Source of the DNA: Annulohypoxylon bovei var. microspora
Lineage: Eukaryota > Ascomycota > Sordariomycetes > Xylariales > Hypoxylaceae
Length of the DNA stretch: 64,000 bases
Direction: 5' to 3'
Assembly (NCBI GenBank): GCA_022836615.1
Contig: MU405233.1
Coordinates: forward strand, 186,001 to 250,000
Shown in pieces: positions 9,512 through 22,951 of this stretch (its first letter is position 1; each line of letters opens with the position of its first letter). The notes below the pieces were generated by a model. The model saw only the letters and a list, made by a program, of their open reading frames with translations, searched no databases and was not told the origin of the DNA. Made by a program: the position numbers and the translations under genes.

Positions 9512-11359
9512 ATGTCTTTCGGAGGCCAGACCCCCACCATTATCGTCCTGAAAGAAGGTGAAGACTTGAAGCTACCCCACAGTCTAAGAAATGAAGAACC
9601 CTTCTTAGGCTAACTGTATACATAGGAACCGATACTTCTCAAGGAAAGGGTCAAATTATATCTAATATAAATGCCTGCTTAGCTGTTCAAGCAACCATCA
9701 AGTCCACCTTGGGACCCTACGGTGGTGATTTATTAATGGTGGATGAGAATGGCAGACAGACCATTACAAACGATGGCGCAACAGTAATGAAGGTCAGAAC
9801 TATTTCGCTACTCCATTTTCCTAATTATTATACTAAAAATATTATAGCTACTCGATATTGTACACCCCGCCGCCCGAATCCTCGTCGACATTGCAAGATC
9901 ACAAGATGCCGAAGTTGGAGACGGAACAACATCCGTCGTCGTTCTGGCCGGCGAGATACTCAAGGAGATCCGTGAACATGTTGAGCAAGGCGTCAGTTCT
10001 CAGATCATTATCAAGGGTCTACGGAAAGCTTCGACGATGGCGGTGAACAAGATTAAAGAAATCTCAGTCAGGACAGAAGAGTCTAATAGACGAGAAACAC
10101 TAGCAAAGCTAGCGGGTACGGCTATGACGAGCAAGTTGATCAAGAAAGACACCCCGTTCTTCACAAAGAGTATGCAAATCTAGAATCGGACGTGTCTATC
10201 TTGAAGCTAACAACATGCAGTGGTCGTGGATGCTGTCCTATCGTTAGATCAGGAAGACTTAAACGAGAAACTTATTGGTATCAAGAAGATTCCCGGCGGC
10301 TCCCTCACCGACTCCCTATTTGTCAACGGCGTAGCCTTTAAGAAAACATTCTCCTACGCCGGTTTTGAACAACAACCCAAGTCCTTCACGAAGCCTAAGA
10401 TCGTCTGCCTGAACGTCGAGCTGGAGTTGAAGGCCGAGAAGGACAACGCCGAAGTTCGAGTCGAGCAGGTTTCCGAGTACCAAGCAATCGTCGACGCTGA
10501 GTGGCAGATCATCTACAAAAAGCTCGAGGCAGCTTACCAGACGGGCGCCAAGGTGGTACTCTCCAAGCTACCCATCGGAGATTTAGCAACCCAGTACTTC
10601 GCCGATCGCGACGTGTTCTGCGCTGGTCGTGTTTCATCCGAAGATATGGAACGGGTAGTCCAAGCTACTGGCGCCACTATACAATCTACCTGTTCTGATA
10701 TTCAGCCGCACCATCTCGGTACCTGCGGCTCTTTCGAGGAGCGCCAGATCGGTGGCGAGCGATTCAACTTTTTCGAAGACTGCCCGGAGGCCAAGACGTG
10801 TACGCTAGTACTCCGCGGTGGTGCCGAGCAGTTCATCGCAGAAGTTGAGCGGTCCCTACACGATGCGATTATGATTGTCAAGCGCGCCATTAAGAACCAC
10901 ATGATCGTAGGTGGTGGTGGCGCATGCGAGATGGAAGTGTCGGCGTACCTACACCGCTTCGCCGACAAGGATATCCGGCACAAGCAGCAGGGCGTCATCA
11001 AGTCCTTCGCGAAGGCTCTCGAGGTTATTCCCCGCCAGCTATGCGATAATGCGGGCTTCGACGCCACCGACATCCTGAACAGACTGCGCGTCGAGCATCG
11101 TAGAGGCCACGTCTGGGCTGGTGTCGACTTCACCAACGAGGGCGTCGCCGACATGATGGAACGGTTCGTCTGGGAGCCCGCTCTGGTCAAGATCAACGCT
11201 ATACAGGCGGCTACAGAGGCCAGCTGCTTGATCCTAGGCGTCGACGAGACGATCCACAACGAGGAGAGCGCGCAGCCGCAGGCACCGGGTCAGGCGCTCC
11301 CCCCGGGAGCCGCGCAGAGGGCATTAAGGGGACGAGGAAGAGGCATGCCAAGACGGTAA
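9512..11359 (+). CDS. CCT7: T-complex protein 1 subunit eta (cytosolic chaperonin CCT7)
   Basis: Four exons: 9512-9557, 9626-9792, 9848-10169, 10221-11359; phases agree, product 557 residues, normal for CCT subunits. One of eight different subunits of the TRiC/CCT double ring that folds actin, tubulin and WD40 proteins with ATP. Motifs: TLGPYGGD and NDGATVMK (nucleotide-binding start of the equatorial domain), GDGTTSVVVLAGEIL, the apical-domain segment DVFCAGRVSSEDMERVVQ, LRGGAEQF, and GGGACEMEVS near the second equatorial half. The eta assignment rests on MSFGGQTPTIIVLKEG at the start, FVNGVAFKKTFSYAGFEQQP in the middle and a Gly/Arg-rich tail (RGRGRGMPRR). No damage seen. Confidence 0.95.
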
Positions 11360-14300
11360 ATATGATGAGGTCATTAGGGGCTACGTTGCATCAAAAGGGC
11401 GCGCGGTAATGTACCTATGATACCTAAAAGTCTACGCACAGTTGTTTCATGTCGGGTATAACGTGCGAGGTATAGATGACATGAAAAAGGAAAAATCAAA
11501 CTGATTAATACTGAATTGTTGCTGAGTGATATGTCGGCTTGACAACTGCTTATTATAGGGGACGAGGGAAAACTCAATTACCCCTTTTCTACTTGGCTTT
11601 CCTCCGAGTAGTACAGATCATGCTTTCGTTTGAATTTATGAACTACCGCAACTCCACGAGATTTTAGACAGTACCTACCTAGGTGCATAATAATTTGCTA
11701 AACATACATGCGCAACATGAAGTAATACGGTTGTAGCTGTTGCTTTCATTGAATACTAGTTTCATTCAATATCGTCTGATCAGAATACGGAGCGTTAATG
11801 GTACCTATTCTACTTAACAAAAAGGTGTCCAATGAGGATATCCATACCTAACATATCGTAATTGTGTTAGATAACTACCGTTTTCTTTCGTTTTTGCTAG
11901 TTTACAATAGTTACTATCCGCCTAGGCAGCATACAACAACACATTTCTTCCCCATAATCCGGTACAGGATGTCCTCCGGAAGGGTTCGCCGAACGAGACT
12001 ATAGTTCGTTCCATATACCTACATTATTAGACCGTCTAATCATATCACTTGCCATATTATTAACATGATTATTGCGAACTATAACAGGTTTTGAATATTT
12101 TCTAATGTGCTCAATGAAGTATCGGTATACCAGGTATCCAACGGCATTTCCGTAGCCCACCTACGTGGTCACCTGGCTAGCTTAGACCTTGACCCATTTG
12201 GAGTTCTATTCAGTCTCGGAACTACCCAGGTGATAAATATACCTCCTATATCCATCATCTTTCTTGCCCCAGAAGACGCGACCACTTACAGGATCCCGGT
12301 GACCACATTGGCAAAGGTGATAACTCACCTGCATCCCGGACACACACCATGCGGTTTACCAACCCATTCAATTAGATATGTGTACGTGGAGTGGTTAAGA
12401 CCCGTACATGTACCCTAACTGCGGCTAGTCGGTTTACGGTTTAAGCATTCTAAGCGGTACCAGCCCGATGCTTCCGCAGTCCATCAGCCGCTAGTCGGGA
12501 GACATGCAGGTCTGCCGCGGAATACAGCAATATAGGTACCTAGCCTGCCTAAAAGATTGACCTCACCAAATTCCGTTTTCGCTTTTAAAACCGAGTTCTT
12601 GATAGCTTAATTATTGTACGTTAAGGGGTGGCATAACGTCCTTCCTGTTGAAGAACCCTACTAACGAGCCACTATACGGCCAGGTTCAAAGGCGAACTGT
12701 TATTCGGGCGCATGTTTGCCATCATAATTCATGAGACCTTAGCCATAGACGGGTATGTAGTAAACTAAACGTGGTCAGTAGAAACGCCATTTACATCAAC
12801 CGTCTACGTGCCGTTTTCAGCCAGGGCCGTCCAGTGGTCGAAGACTTCGGCGAGTTGAGGTTCTCTAGGCGAACCCTATTGGCACGGAGACCGGAACTCG
12901 CAAGGGCTGCAGAGTCCGGAGCTGGCACCGAAACGCACCAGGTCCGAGTTGCTTGTGTCGGGCATCATGTAGAGCCCGCTTTGACGATGGACCGTGAACT
13001 TGCCGAACCCCCAATTCTAATCGAAAGAGTTGATGCTTTGGTTTGTGCTCTAGCCGACGTTGTGAGATACGGAATCAATGTAGGGAAAAATCAGTGACGT
13101 CCAGGAGTCAGCAGATCCACAGCTCCACGGCTCCATTCGCGACCGGTGGCGTGGTATCGAGCAGATGTAAAAAGCGGCACAACGGTAAATCATCCAGAGA
13201 GGGAAACTTCAGCGAATTTAGGCGCTATGTCCAAAAGACGAGCTGAAAGGGTTTGCTCGATTTGCTCGGAGCTGGTTGTGTACTGCCAGGCGTCGCTGTG
13301 AGGCTGTATGTGTTGAGACAACTGATTCCCCAATATGCCTAGGACATACTGTAAGAAAGGGGGGTTGCTATTCTTGAGTTCTAACTTTAAACAAGCCCTA
13401 CATTTCGGAAACCCGCTTACCAATAATGGAGTCTCTATTAACGGCGGCATTGGTAAAGGATGATACTACCTGACGTCTTGCCTTTATGACTAAGTTATGT
13501 CACTGGTATGTACATACTTGCGGCGGCTCGATCTACACCTAACTGAGCTGTGGCTAGATTGTCTTGATTAAGGCTAAGCCGAGATTGAGCTGGGTCGCTC
13601 TTTTCGTGGATGGGTTAAGAGCCGGAAATGGGATTTGGAGGAGATAGACCAGCTAGGTAGATATCGAATGAGTTTACGTTAGACATCGACAATCGTTTCA
13701 CCGCTACTAAATTGTCCACAATGTAGGTATACATCCTACTTCATCGTCCATCACCATCGCAAGAATATATCAACGGGGCCATCAGTTATACAAAGTAGGA
13801 TGGTTGGGCTTCGAGGGATCCGTAGCTTATGGATGAGGACCTGGTACCATTCGATCAATTGATCATCATGAACTAACTCAAATCGACACAGAAACGCGTT
13901 CAGGATTACCTGATATGGGTGTCTCAAGTATGTTATTCGTATCGGATTTTTAACTTCCCTGGTGTAAACATGATAGTCGTAGCGATAGATGCCTATCGTG
14001 TTGTGAAGAAGCATTTAGTAGAAGTTTTATGCCTCTAGGCTTGTTACTGGAATTGCATTTTAAGTAATTGTGTAGGTAGGTGTTTTTGTTGATGATCCGC
14101 CCGTCATCTTGAAATTTACTTTCGGAGGAATTAACGGAATGTAAAGAGGCCTATGGCATGGCCCGGGACTCGGCTCCGAGATGCTATTTAAGGCAAAGGT
14201 ATTTGTTCAGGGTGAACTGTATGTATTAAGAAATTAGGGGTGGGTATAACATCATCGTTAGGTAAAGCTTACACGGGTATATATTGTGCGGGTTTAAAAT

Positions 14301-17300
14301 CAGGCTTAGACGTAACTTGTGCAGTATGTGGTGCAGACGAAGGAAGCGTAGGTAGGTATGTACCCACCAAGGTAACTTGGAATATGACATTAGCGAACTA
14401 ATATGTAGTTGTAGGCATTCCGAGTGGTCTACATGCAAGAGCTTGGAACTGGTATAAGTTAGACGTATATAAAAAGCGGTACATGGTTAGAAAAAAAGAT
14501 CTAACCTAAATAAATGTACATATCTTAAAATGCGTGATAGTTTCATGTCAGTATGCATTAAGCCACGGCGCTTAATAAACTAGGTAAGTTAAACGTACCT
14601 AATATCATGGTTGTGATTGGCGAACTCTTTGGTTAGTACTTTTTGACCTTTGCCAGAAGCTATTTCGCACTTAAGATTTACAATCCAGATAACCCGACAA
14701 TTTTGATATTCCCTTCGATTTACTTCTTTACCTACCTTTCCCATTATGTAAGTACCCATCATTTGACTACGAGAGGAACCCTAAATGGAGAATTAAACAT
14801 CGACATTTCTTTTCGGGAAATAAAAGGGGTAATAGAATCGACGATCTCTAATAATTACCAAGTTTACGAGCTGAGCTTAGACCATAAAACTGGAAATATG
14901 TACAATAACAACTTGTCCTTGTTACTTGTTTAAATGTTAACTCACAAACCTCCTACTGTCCCATGTTCCTTCTCGGTCCCCTGCTTGAGGCTCAGCAATC
15001 ATAACTTTAACCAAAGACTCGGGCGACAAAGCGGTGAGCAGCTTCTAAAGTGTGCTAGATACGCTTATTCTGCGTCTCTACATATCGGTATGCCCGATTT
15101 GGTAGTACGATCGTCGTTCCTCTAGCTAAATCAACTGCACGTGGCAGCATGGGTTTTTCTTTAACCACCATACCGGGACTCGTTTTCTTTTTCTCAGCTC
15201 GCCCTTCAGGTTGGATCATCTCAGCCACGTACATAAGTACAATAAGCCCTGGAGGGAATACTAGAGTATTCGTATTTACCGTTATAAGGCATATACGTAC
15301 CTAGTTAGCGTGGTAGCAGGAGTAGTAACCCTCACCGTGGCGTCCTCTTAGCTACCTAGGTATTATTGACATCTTGGGGCCATTCCTCATATGACAACTC
15401 CTCATTCTACGTTTCCCTCACCCCGCCTTAACCCCGTATCGGAGGTGGTTGTTGGTAACGAGTCCGAGGAGTTCGTGAATACCGGCTTTGCGGTAACAGC
15501 GGAGGTGTACCTTTTCCAAGTTTTTATTCTAGTGTATAAGCCAATCGAACTGGTTTCCCAAAGTCAGGGATTGAACACTAGTTCGTCTTATCTCTTGGAT
15601 TCTCGCGTTGGTTCCGGCTTACGAATTTGAATCCGATCAACCTTCCTGATTCAACAATCTCCAGAGCCGATGCGCGAGTCATGTCATGTCGGCAAGCATA
15701 GATACACTGCATTTGAGTAAATTTTCTGCGGTTGGAACAATTGCAATATATGCACGAGTCGGAGAACCTTACAGATAACTCAACAAAGCCACCAATGAAA
15801 ATAACATGAATAAAGCATCTTCATTTACGATGTTGCAACGAACATCGTGCTGGCGTCCAATCGAAGCATAGCCACCTACCTAGGTATGCACAAACGCGCC
15901 CACTATGCCTTCCCAAGTAACCTTGCATTAAGACTCCCCTTGCTTCATGTCATCATCGTTAGTGCAGATAGGACCAAAACGGTCTGCGAGGCAACGTTGA
16001 ACTATTTACAAATCAAAACGATTGGCATTAGCTAACACCAATGGAACCCGTTATCCTCGGGGACTTGGGCAGCGAACAGATGAATCTTAAAGGCATCGTC
16101 AGGTATTTTCGGGCTCGAAGACGTGTTCGGCTATGAAGAATTCATCTTAACGGCGGTGAGGAACAGGTATAAACAAGCCGCCACGAAACCTCAGCAGTGT
16201 AGCCCAATAAAAATGAGGCTCCGATAGAATTTCTTACATCAGAAAAAGGATCGAGCTTATATGTATGATATCAATCTGATATGTTTTAGGATGTCTCGGA
16301 AACTTCGGAAGTAATCACTGAGGAGTCCACGACCCGGCACGCTGGGTTGAGCACTGTTCGACATGATCGTCACCGGAGCCGAGGTGTGGGTGGCAGCTCG
16401 AGTGGACCAATAGGCCGGGTCCTTCGTAAGGGGGGTAACAGGGGGCTTACTTGGTTTACACGTGTCACACTCGAACCCAGGGTCTGGATAAAGCTAGTAA
16501 TAGCTGCATTTGAAATGGCCCTTCATTTGGTTGGGTACACGCACAAAAGGGCACGGTCCACCGGGTGTATCCGTCCGACGTGTATCATCCCATAGAAAAG
16601 CCAAAGAATGCTTCAAGCGACATGTGGCTGCGGGGTTGATCATTCCATATCAGGAAATCGATGTAACCCGAGCTGATTATCGTCGGTTCCGCCGCTAATA
16701 TACCTAGTTGACGGTGTTTGAATATCAAAGAACATCTGGGATTCTGGGTCAAACTGGTACCACTGGAGCCACCGGGGATTTACGAAAACCCGCCGACTTG
16801 GTAACGTGGACTAGTTAGAGAGGATAATTTCCCGAATTACCAGATCTCTCATGTGTTTTGGAGCCTCGAACGTTGCTGATAACTTGGTAGATCGTGGTGT
16901 CTTCTAAACCATATCATAGCGACTCGGCTAACAGACCTCTTTAACGAATTACGCACACAGATGTAAAAGAACATTGTGCGACTAGGATTTATACTATTAC
17001 CGGCCGTGGTTGATTACCTAGTATAGTTAGTTCACCGTCATTACATCCCGACGTGGTAGTACGTATGTAAGTCCTTGCGACCTTAACTGAAGAAGGATGA
17101 ATCCTCCATGCAACTGCATCGTAGTTTTGTGGACCAAACATGGTCTTGCTTACGTCGTGTTTCCCCGGCGTACATTGGGTTTTATTATATTATGTATCTT
17201 CTTTTATCCCCGAGCCCCTGTTCCGATGTGGTGTCACAGAATGCTTCGCATCGCAGTGGTCCAATGAGAACATCTGCCTTCTGCTCCTGAACCGTGTCGC

Positions 17301-17490
17301 TGGAGCCGGGTAGCGTGACCTTCCCGCACAGCTAGGTCTTGTCCGGTGGCTGGTGGATCGAGAGGGTACTTGACCGGAATATATCTGTTCATATACATAT
17401 ATCCTTGAGAGGATCTCTTAAGTGTTTTAATAATTACCGGAGGATTTCATCTAAACTCGGCTTCTCACTTAGCCTTTAGAAAATATTGCC
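11360..17490. other. 6-kb stretch without recognisable genes
   Basis: Only short unconnected frames occur. Those at 12107-12418, 12771-13097, 15391-15630 and 16347-16698 were read in all frames and match no family I know. Composition is ordinary rather than AT-rich, unlike the islands further right. TACCTACCTAGGT words occur at 11672-11684 and near 14346, 15351 and 15874. It may be decayed accessory DNA, but I see no transposon ends. Confidence 0.45.
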
Positions 17491-19536
17491 ATGGACTTCC
17501 AAATTTGCTTTGGCCTCGCCTCAGTCGAGACACTTATTGCCTCTGTCTTAAGTCCCGCTCATGAGATATTATCAGATTTGCCGACGAGTAAAACACTTCT
17601 ATTCTTAGGATTTTTCTGTTTGCAATGGAGTTTGATAAAATTTTACCGCGTCTTCCTATATCCATATTTCTTCTCGCCGTTAAGAAACATACCTGGTCCA
17701 AAGGTTTTACAAATTTCTCCATTTTATATGTATAACGACAACTACTAATTAGGTGTATATTAGGATAGCCATTTCTTTATCGGCCAACTTTTACACTTAT
17801 ACAGAGCTGCAACTCCGATCGATCAGTATATGCGGTGGTCTGCAACATGGCCCGACTCACCATTCATCCGTTATCCCATCCTAGCCAACAAAGAAATACT
17901 CCTAATAAATACCATCGAGGCCCATAAGCAAATATTACAGACCAAGTGTTATGACTTCGTCAAACCTAAGTTCCTGGAAAGGCTCCTTGGCGAGATCGTT
18001 GGCACAGGTCTCCTATTTGCCGAGAACCATGAGCATAAGAAACAACGAAGAATGATTCTAAGTATGCGGGAGTCTTGATATAATTATAATCATATTCTAC
18101 TCGAGTCTTTGCTAATGTAACGTAATTAGATGTCTTCTCCGTCCCTAATATGAAGAAACTTATTCCAGTCTTCCAACAGAAGGCAGAGGAGATGACGACC
18201 TTCATCGAGCGCAAGATGAAAGATACCGGCACTGGCAACCTTGAAGGTTTGTAGATCCCATCATATTACAGGAAAGGCACACGTACTCACAACAGTAAAC
18301 AGTTCAAAAGATCTTCACCAAAGCTACCCTAGATGCCATTGGAGTTGCGGCCCTGGGAATTGAATTGGAGAACCTCCGATCCGAGGAATTGAAGTTGGAT
18401 TTCCTACACTGCTACTTCCGCATGCTCTCGCAACCGCCTCTGAGTGCGCTTATCAGCTTTATACACGTTCATATACCGATACGCCGATTCATCCCCCTAG
18501 AAGCTAACTGGGGTTTTATGCGGGCGATGCGAGGAGTTCATAGTATGCTCAATCAATGCATCGAGGAACGCATTCGAGACATTAAGTCCACGGATCGAGA
18601 GAAGGTCGGTGGGACTGAGTCTCGAGACTTGCTGACCTACATGATCGAGGAGCGAGAATTGCAGACAGAGGAGCTCACCACCGCGGATATTCGTGGCCAT
18701 GTGAGTTACAAACTAGCCGTTATAGACACTAGAGATGACAAGACTAACGCTCATATAGCTACAAAACTTCCTTTCTGCTGGTATGTTACTGATATACAAT
18801 TGGTTAAATCCTTATATTTTCCTTGTATCGTTTTATATGACTCAACTCTAACCGTTAAAAGGTCACGAAACAACTTCCGGGGCTCTGACCTGGGCTTCCT
18901 ACGTCCTAGCTACACGACCGGACATACAAGATAGACTAAGGGACGAAGTAGTCCAGAACTTAGGAACGTTCGGAATCCCCACTTACAACGAAATCGAGAA
19001 GCTCCATTACATGAAGGACTTCCTACAGGAGATCCTACGGTTATACAGCCCAGGTAAGCTACCCCTTTTCGCACATATGCCTACCTAGTCGGTTGTGTTG
19101 CCCATTTACTAAGCCATCCACTATAGCGCCCGCCACGTGGAGAGAAGCAGCCAAAGATGTTGTCATATGCGGACAATTCTTACCAAAGGGCACACAGCTC
19201 GTGCTCAGCCCTCCCGTCACAAACCTATCGCCTCAGATATGGGGGTCGAACGCCATGGAGTTCGTACCCGAACGGTGGGAATCGTTGGCTAACGACGCCG
19301 CGACGCCCTACGCAACGCAGACGTTCGGAAACGGACCGCGGACATGTATCGGCAAGAGCTACTCGCTACTTGCGTTCAAGGTCATGATGATCGAACTACT
19401 CCGGAATTTCCGCTTCTCGCGCAGCCCGACGCTTGTCGCGCTGGGTGACGGGCCGGTACCGGTTCAGAACCCGGCTGTGACGTGGCGACCCAAGGGAGGG
19501 ATGACGGTGCATCTTGAGAAGATTACGTGGTCATGA
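17491..19536 (+). CDS. cytochrome P450 monooxygenase
   Basis: Seven exons: 17491-17703, 17764-18061, 18130-18246, 18303-18700, 18759-18780, 18862-19053, 19127-19536; all phases agree, product 549 residues. N-terminal membrane anchor around residues 33-60, then the proline hinge LRNIPGPK. I-helix oxygen-binding SAGHETTSGALTW, split across the 22-base exon 5 and exon 6; K-helix EILR (ExxR); PERW; heme loop FGNGPRTCIGKS with the cysteine ligand. An ER-bound class II P450 needing NADPH-P450 reductase. The layout resembles fungal CYP families active in lipid or secondary metabolism, but substrate and family number cannot be stated. No metabolic cluster surrounds it. The first intron has a weak donor (GTTTTA), so that junction is the least certain. 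Confidence 0.92.
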
Positions 19537-20962
19537 TGAGGGAAACGGGGTTACTGGGTTTGTAACGGGGATATGTGTACATGATTTAATATTACGAATA
19601 TGATGACTGATGACAATTAAACTGAGATGTTCTTAATACCACATGAGATACGCGTACTAATTTACTCGGAGATGGACGTTTCCATTGCTATGAACCTTGT
19701 AAGAAAGCGACCTGTTGGTCTACGGGATTGTACGTGAGGCTGGGCAGACGTTTGAAGGAACGACATCAATTTCTCCCTTGCGATCCTTCGGTCTATACCA
19801 TACAAACTAGCTAGGTACGTATGATTGATACAATGGACTCGAAACAGGCGTCCTGGTGTTTCATCAAATTTTCTGAAGATGTTTCCCCCCAAGACGGACA
19901 GACGGAATGACGATTCTTGTAGATCTATAACTAAAACCGTAACCAATGCCTACAGCTTAGACCGAATCGAAAGAAATCCAGGACGGAGTTATGGACCGAG
20001 TAACACTCGGAAAATCGGCTCGTAAAAGAGTATGGGCAGTATGGGTTTCATGCAAGGGAGATTCAATGATCAACAGCTAACTTAACGCTTAAGACCGGAC
20101 CGACCGAGGTTGTACGGACGAGGTTGAACGGAGTATAACCTAAAATGACCTTCTTTTCCGTGCAGCAGGGTCTATTTGATCGATTAGGATTTGACAAGTC
20201 ATTTGAAGTATGTTGTTAGTTATTAATAATTGCTGAGTTCAAGGTTCGCTTCATCGTTGTATCAAATGAGACCATACAGAATTCTTCGTTGGTAAAATAT
20301 TTAATCCTAAGACTTTTTAGGTAAGTTAATAGATAATCCCTGATCATACTAGATCTAACAGTCTGAAAATATCGGAATTCGATGGGATGAACTTGGGAGG
20401 ATGAGATATTCCCTTTATCATGTGTCATGCAAGTTGATGTAAGGGGGATAGCTTAGTAATATTTCTCCATGTACCCAGGTATAAGTATCTCCGAAGTTTT
20501 ACCCCAGCTGTAACTTGTATTTCCATAGCTCGTTCTAAAATATTCACATCTACGAATTTCCCCTCCCGACGCACAGTTCATCATCGCATCATCACCAACG
20601 GGAACCCCTGGCTACCCTCCAACAAGACATCGAGGGGTAACGGAATTTACCTAGCTTGTAGCTCGTAGCGACGGTAACACAGCAGCATCGACAGCCAATT
20701 ACCTATCTAAAATTGGTAAGATTGTTATTATTTATTCCGTGCGTTTGGTATTTTGTCATCTTGGTCCGAGAAGATACAAATATTCGAATATGTACCCGGT
20801 GGTATTTTGTTGATATGGAAAGGAAAAAAGGAGAAAGGAGAAAAGAAAGACAAGAATAAGGAAAGCATAAGTCCGTACTATTGTTGATAAGTAACATGTC
20901 TAGGTTAGGTGACATTATCCTCTCGAATTCTACAATCTGGTGGTCACGGACTCCGAGGCAAG
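19537..20962. other. intergenic, promoter side of the SPT10-like gene
   Basis: No coding region recognised. The last 150 bases include a long purine run at 20814-20870 before the ATG at 20963. Confidence 0.45.
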
Positions 20963-22951
20963 ATGCCGGCAATTATGGATGACCCGTCTAGTCCGACCAT
21001 CTACCGCGTCACCGGACTGACCCCTTTTCCGGACCCAAACAAGCCCGAACTGCCGTCAAACGTTCTCCCTCGTCAGGTGACCTTAAGGGATCGCCAAACC
21101 ATCGCCACCGTCGTGCCGTTTGCCTCTCGTGATCAGGTCCCCATCTCCCTGCTATCTTATCTCTCGGACCAGTTCGCAAAGGAGATCGAGGGCGGAGATA
21201 CCTATCCAATGGTAGACCCCATGCCCCTCGACAAGTTCTCCGCGTACTGGTTTCAGAATTGTGCTGGTATAATGTTGCTAGGTCAGATCGAGAGCGCCGC
21301 CGATGTCGTCAATGGTATGGACTGGTCCAGAGAGTGTCTCGGTAGTTTCTACATCAAGCCCAATTACCCCGGCCGTAGTAGTCACGTCTGTAACGGCGGG
21401 TTTCTCGTCACCGAAGCCGCCCGTAATCGCGGTGTCGGCCGGCTCATGGGCGAAAGCTACCTGGACTGGGCGCCGAAGCTCGGATACTCGTACTCGGTTT
21501 TTAACCTCGTGTACGAGACGAACGTAGCTTCGTGTAAGATTTGGGACGCGCTCGGCTTCAAGCGCATCGGGCGCGTCAAGGGCTGCGGTAGTCTCAAGTC
21601 GTACCCCGACCGACTGATCGACGCTATCATCTACGGGCGTGACCTAGGGCCCGGCGCCGGCGACGGCAACGGCGAGCCCCTTCTCGTGAGTGAAGAGCGT
21701 TTCGACAAGATCAAGTTCTACCTCAAATACGGGCGCTACCCGAATGGATCTGACCGCGCCGAAAAAAGCAGGCTCCGGAGCGCCGCGACGCACTATAAGT
21801 TGCTCGACAACGACGTCCTAATGCTGAAGGACAAGGAGGTCATCAGCGATCCCGTCCGCCAGATGGACATCTCGCGCCACCTCCACGAGGCTGGCGGCCA
21901 CGCCGGCATCAACAAGACCACGGCTACGATCGCGGAGAAGTACCACTGGAGCCGCGTTAAGGAGACGGTTTCGCATGTAATTAGGACGTGTGACCAATGC
22001 AAGGAAGCGGGCAAGACGCCTTCTGTTCAGAACCCCACTAGTTCCCGACGCCTTACCGTGAACTCCAATTCCGCCGCTATCGGCCTTGATTCTATGCCGC
22101 CAAGAATGTCTCCCGTCGAAGCACCTGGGCCCGGAAGTGTCGACGCGACTGGCAGGGTCCTCGAGCTGCAGACGCCTACGCACAATGATCTGCCCTCTCT
22201 AGTCGGCCCTCCAAACCCATATGCCCATCCCAGTGACATCACGTCCTTACTGAACCCTCCCATGCAGGCGCCGTCAGATGCCGGCTTGCCGTCCCATCAC
22301 CCCTTAATGCAAAACCAACTCCACCACGACTCCGCGGCTACACTTGCCTCGTTGCACGAAGCCGTGGACCTGTACCATCCAATAGACCCGCAGATAATAT
22401 CCCAGTCCATGCACCATCAGTCAGCAGCCCACCACAACCATCCTCACGCATTCAACTCTTTCCACCCTAGTGACACAGTAACGCACTCCAGCCCCCACAC
22501 TTCTCACGCCTCACTATCAGGCCATGAACCCTACAGTCCACACGCCACATCCCTACACGCCTCCATGCCCACCTTCCAGACTCAAACTCACCATCACCCG
22601 CACCATTCAGGTCCGCACCACGAGCCCGACTCCTTCCAAGCCCTGCTCCACGACTCCGATAGCAACGATGATGACAGCCACCACCACGCGCTGCGCGGAC
22701 ATCATGATGACCCGCCGGACCACGACCAAGATGCGGTAGACCGCGACTTGGACATGCTGATCGATTCGGAGATGGACATCGACGACGTGGTCGTTCACGA
22801 TCACGACCACGACCTTGACGGTAGACGGATAGACGAAGAGGGCGGTATTGTTAATAAAACCGGCATCGACGGGGTGGACAGCTTGATAGGAGAGCCTGGC
22901 ACGGCCAAGCGCAGTAGCATCTACAACGTCGTGTTTAACACGCCCAGGTAA
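20963..22951 (+). CDS. SPT10: SPT10-like protein: GNAT acetyltransferase plus integrase-type HHCC zinc finger
   Basis: Single exon, 662 residues from the ATG at 20963; the frame extends back to a GTG at 20909 that is not a likely start. Yeast Spt10 binds paired sites in histone promoters and activates histone transcription. Two matching domains: a GNAT fold at about residues 85-225 (CLGSFYIKPNYPG, acetyl-CoA loop EAARNRGVGRLMGESYL, NVASCKIWDALGFKRIG), and an H-x(n)-H-x(n)-C-x2-C finger at about residues 310-350 (RHLHEAGGHAGINKT ... IRTCDQCKEAGK), the retroviral-integrase-like DNA-binding unit of Spt10. The rest is low-complexity, very His- and Asp-rich (residues about 440-640), specific to filamentous fungi as far as I know, and may bind metal. 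Nuclear. Convergent with the uS2m gene, with 405 bases between stops. Confidence 0.82.
   Translation: MPAIMDDPSSPTIYRVTGLTPFPDPNKPELPSNVLPRQVTLRDRQTIATVVPFASRDQVPISLLSYLSDQFAKEIEGGDTYPMVDPMPLDKFSAYWFQNCAGIMLLGQIESAADVVNGMDWSRECLGSFYIKPNYPGRSSHVCNGGFLVTEAARNRGVGRLMGESYLDWAPKLGYSYSVFNLVYETNVASCKIWDALGFKRIGRVKGCGSLKSYPDRLIDAIIYGRDLGPGAGDGNGEPLLVSEERFDKIKFYLKYGRYPNGSDRAEKSRLRSAATHYKLLDNDVLMLKDKEVISDPVRQMDISRHLHEAGGHAGINKTTATIAEKYHWSRVKETVSHVIRTCDQCKEAGKTPSVQNPTSSRRLTVNSNSAAIGLDSMPPRMSPVEAPGPGSVDATGRVLELQTPTHNDLPSLVGPPNPYAHPSDITSLLNPPMQAPSDAGLPSHHPLMQNQLHHDSAATLASLHEAVDLYHPIDPQIISQSMHHQSAAHHNHPHAFNSFHPSDTVTHSSPHTSHASLSGHEPYSPHATSLHASMPTFQTQTHHHPHHSGPHHEPDSFQALLHDSDSNDDDSHHHALRGHHDDPPDHDQDAVDRDLDMLIDSEMDIDDVVVHDHDHDLDGRRIDEEGGIVNKTGIDGVDSLIGEPGTAKRSSIYNVVFNTPR

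Noticed and set aside
10702..11259. 185-codon minus-strand frame inside CCT7
   Set aside because: Lies antisense to a conserved chaperonin exon and shows no family features.
12771..13097. 108-codon frame, read on both strands for enzyme or transposon remnants
   Set aside because: Isolated resemblances only; no consistent family across neighbouring frames.
20909..20962. N-terminal extension of the SPT10-like protein
   Set aside because: The upstream start is a GTG; the ATG at 20963 lies just before the conserved part.
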